From JAKFEW01 sp036675505 (GTDB taxonomy: Bacteria > Cyanobacteriota > Sericytochromatia > S15B-MN24 > JAQBPE01): a DNA stretch of 64,000 nt. Positions 63,499 through 64,000 of the stretch are shown here, piece by piece. The translations under genes and the position numbers were made by a program. The DNA is taken from the NCBI GenBank assembly GCA_036675505.1, contig JAKFEW010000154.1:1-64000 (forward strand). The letters run 5' to 3'. The notes below the pieces were generated by a model. That model did no database searches and was not told where the DNA came from. It saw only the letters and a list, made by a program, of their open reading frames with translations. Every line of letters starts with the position of its first letter. The stretch's first letter is position 1.

Positions 63499-64000
63499 CA
63501 GCAGGCCGCGCGCGACCATCGCGAGCGCGATGCAGTAGAGGAACACCAACAGCCACGTTCGCAAGTTCGCGGCGCTCACCCGGTGCATCGCCCGCGTGCC
63601 GCCCGCGAGCCCCAGCAGGCCGCCCGCCACCAGCGCACCCGCGGCGGGCCAGTCGATGTTGCCAAACGTCGCGTGCGCCGCGACGCCCACCACCCCGGTC
63701 AGCACCACGGCCGCGAGGCTGTTGCCGACCGCGCGCTTGATCGGGATGCGGAACCAGGCGACCTGGGCCGGCACGAAGAGCAGGCCGCCGCCCACGCCGA
63801 ACAGGCCGGACAGCAGGCCGACGGCCGCACCGAGCGCCATCGATGGTGTCGGCCGCGGCGGTAGCGGCGCCTCCTCGCCACCGGCCGGCTTGCGCCCCAT
63901 TTGTCCGGCCATGAGGCCCAGGAACACGCCAAAGGCGATCGCGAGCCCGGCGTCGGGCAGGCGGGTCGCCACCAACGCGCCGGCCGGCGCGATCAGCGCG
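63478..64000 (-). CDS. TauE/SafE-family membrane permease (N-terminus outside window)
   Basis: The C-terminal 173 residues are present and the frame is open at the window edge. Five or so membrane helices with the family's repeated Gly-rich segment VGLLSGLFGVGGGLLFVPAQV and GTRAMHRVSAANLRTWL. TauE/SafE proteins export sulfite, sulfoacetate or other small organic anions. A cytoplasmic loop (GRKPAGGEEAPLPPRP) separates the two halves. The neighbouring gene upstream is not visible. Confidence 0.82.
   Translation of the reverse strand, partial: ALIAPAGALVATRLPDAGLAIAFGVFLGLMAGQMGRKPAGGEEAPLPPRPTPSMALGAAVGLLSGLFGVGGGLLFVPAQVAWFRIPIKRAVGNSLAAVVLTGVVGVAAHATFGNIDWPAAGALVAGGLLGLAGGTRAMHRVSAANLRTWLLVFLYCIALAMVARGLLGPSPRL

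Noticed and set aside
1..64000. tRNA, rRNA, CRISPR arrays, insertion sequences, prophage or integration sites
   Set aside because: No cloverleaf-like gap, no regularly spaced direct repeats, no transposase or integrase motifs and no terminal inverted repeats were seen; intergenic gaps are all under 300 nt.

Overview
This 64 kb window is very GC-rich chromosomal DNA from a bacterium that appears to be diderm: it carries O-antigen-type deoxysugar genes, a TonB-like spanning protein and an RseB/LolA-like periplasmic protein. No rRNA, tRNA, CRISPR array, transposase or phage gene was found. Genes are packed tightly, often with 4-nt ATGA, GTGA or TTGA start/stop overlaps. The phylum cannot be fixed from sequence reading alone. 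The EF-Ts and S2 sequences, and a reductase domain resembling the cyanobacterial acyl-ACP reductase, make a Cyanobacteriota-related lineage such as Sericytochromatia a reasonable but low-confidence guess; a Myxococcota-like lineage is an alternative.

Layout. 1-5.1 kb: a partial membrane protein, a small hypothetical, HU with a canonical promoter, a three-gene operon (dTMP-kinase-like, diacylglycerol-kinase-family, second kinase-like protein) and an alpha/beta hydrolase. 5.2-12.6 kb: a GT-C-type membrane glycosyltransferase, then a translationally coupled pair: an ATP/PEP-type phosphotransferase with rifampicin-phosphotransferase-like architecture, and a fusion of a class-III aminotransferase with an acyl-ACP-reductase-like domain. 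12.6-28.6 kb: a surface-sugar locus with CDP-glucose 4,6-dehydratase (rfbG), HAD phosphatase, two C-methyltransferase-like proteins, NeuB-cupin fusion, acetolactate-synthase-like TPP enzyme, GtrA, GT2, the iron-sulfur dehydrase rfbH, an SDR and two large membrane proteins. Together these suggest a branched and/or C-methylated 3,6-dideoxyhexose plus a nonulosonate-type acid.

28.6-32.1 kb: a divergent lipid locus with an alpha-oxoamine synthase, a fatty-acyl-AMP ligase and an ACP. 32.1-35.4 kb: a Sat-CysC fusion whose ATP-sulfurylase signature is destroyed, a ferritin-like protein and a HAD hydrolase. 35.4-37.6 kb: a Cdd1-like HhH protein and a PadR regulator flanked by matching AT-rich operators, then a radical SAM/SPASM enzyme. 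37.6-41.9 kb: a zinc-ribbon membrane protein, a histidine-rich membrane protein, a GT2, a methyltransferase and an AlkA-type glycosylase. 42.0-47.6 kb: sulfotransferase, nucleotidyltransferase-fold protein, a second PEP-utilizer-like protein and an SRPBCC protein.

47.6-57.8 kb: double CDGSH protein, two NAD-epimerases, a ferritin-like protein, ADP-ribosylglycohydrolase, PurM/ThiL-like protein, a probable lipoprotein, a TonB-like protein, an RseB-like protein and aspS. 58.1-62.4 kb: the conserved block rpsB-tsf-pyrH-frr-cdsA, with two clear intrinsic terminators and a 74-aa protein where uppS often lies. 62.4-64 kb: a hypothetical, a zf-TFIIB protein and a partial TauE/SafE permease.

A recurring upstream element, GGGTATA/GGGTAGAAT/GGGTATGAA, close to many start codons looks like this organism's housekeeping extended -10 promoter. 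Several genes would be leaderless or nearly so.
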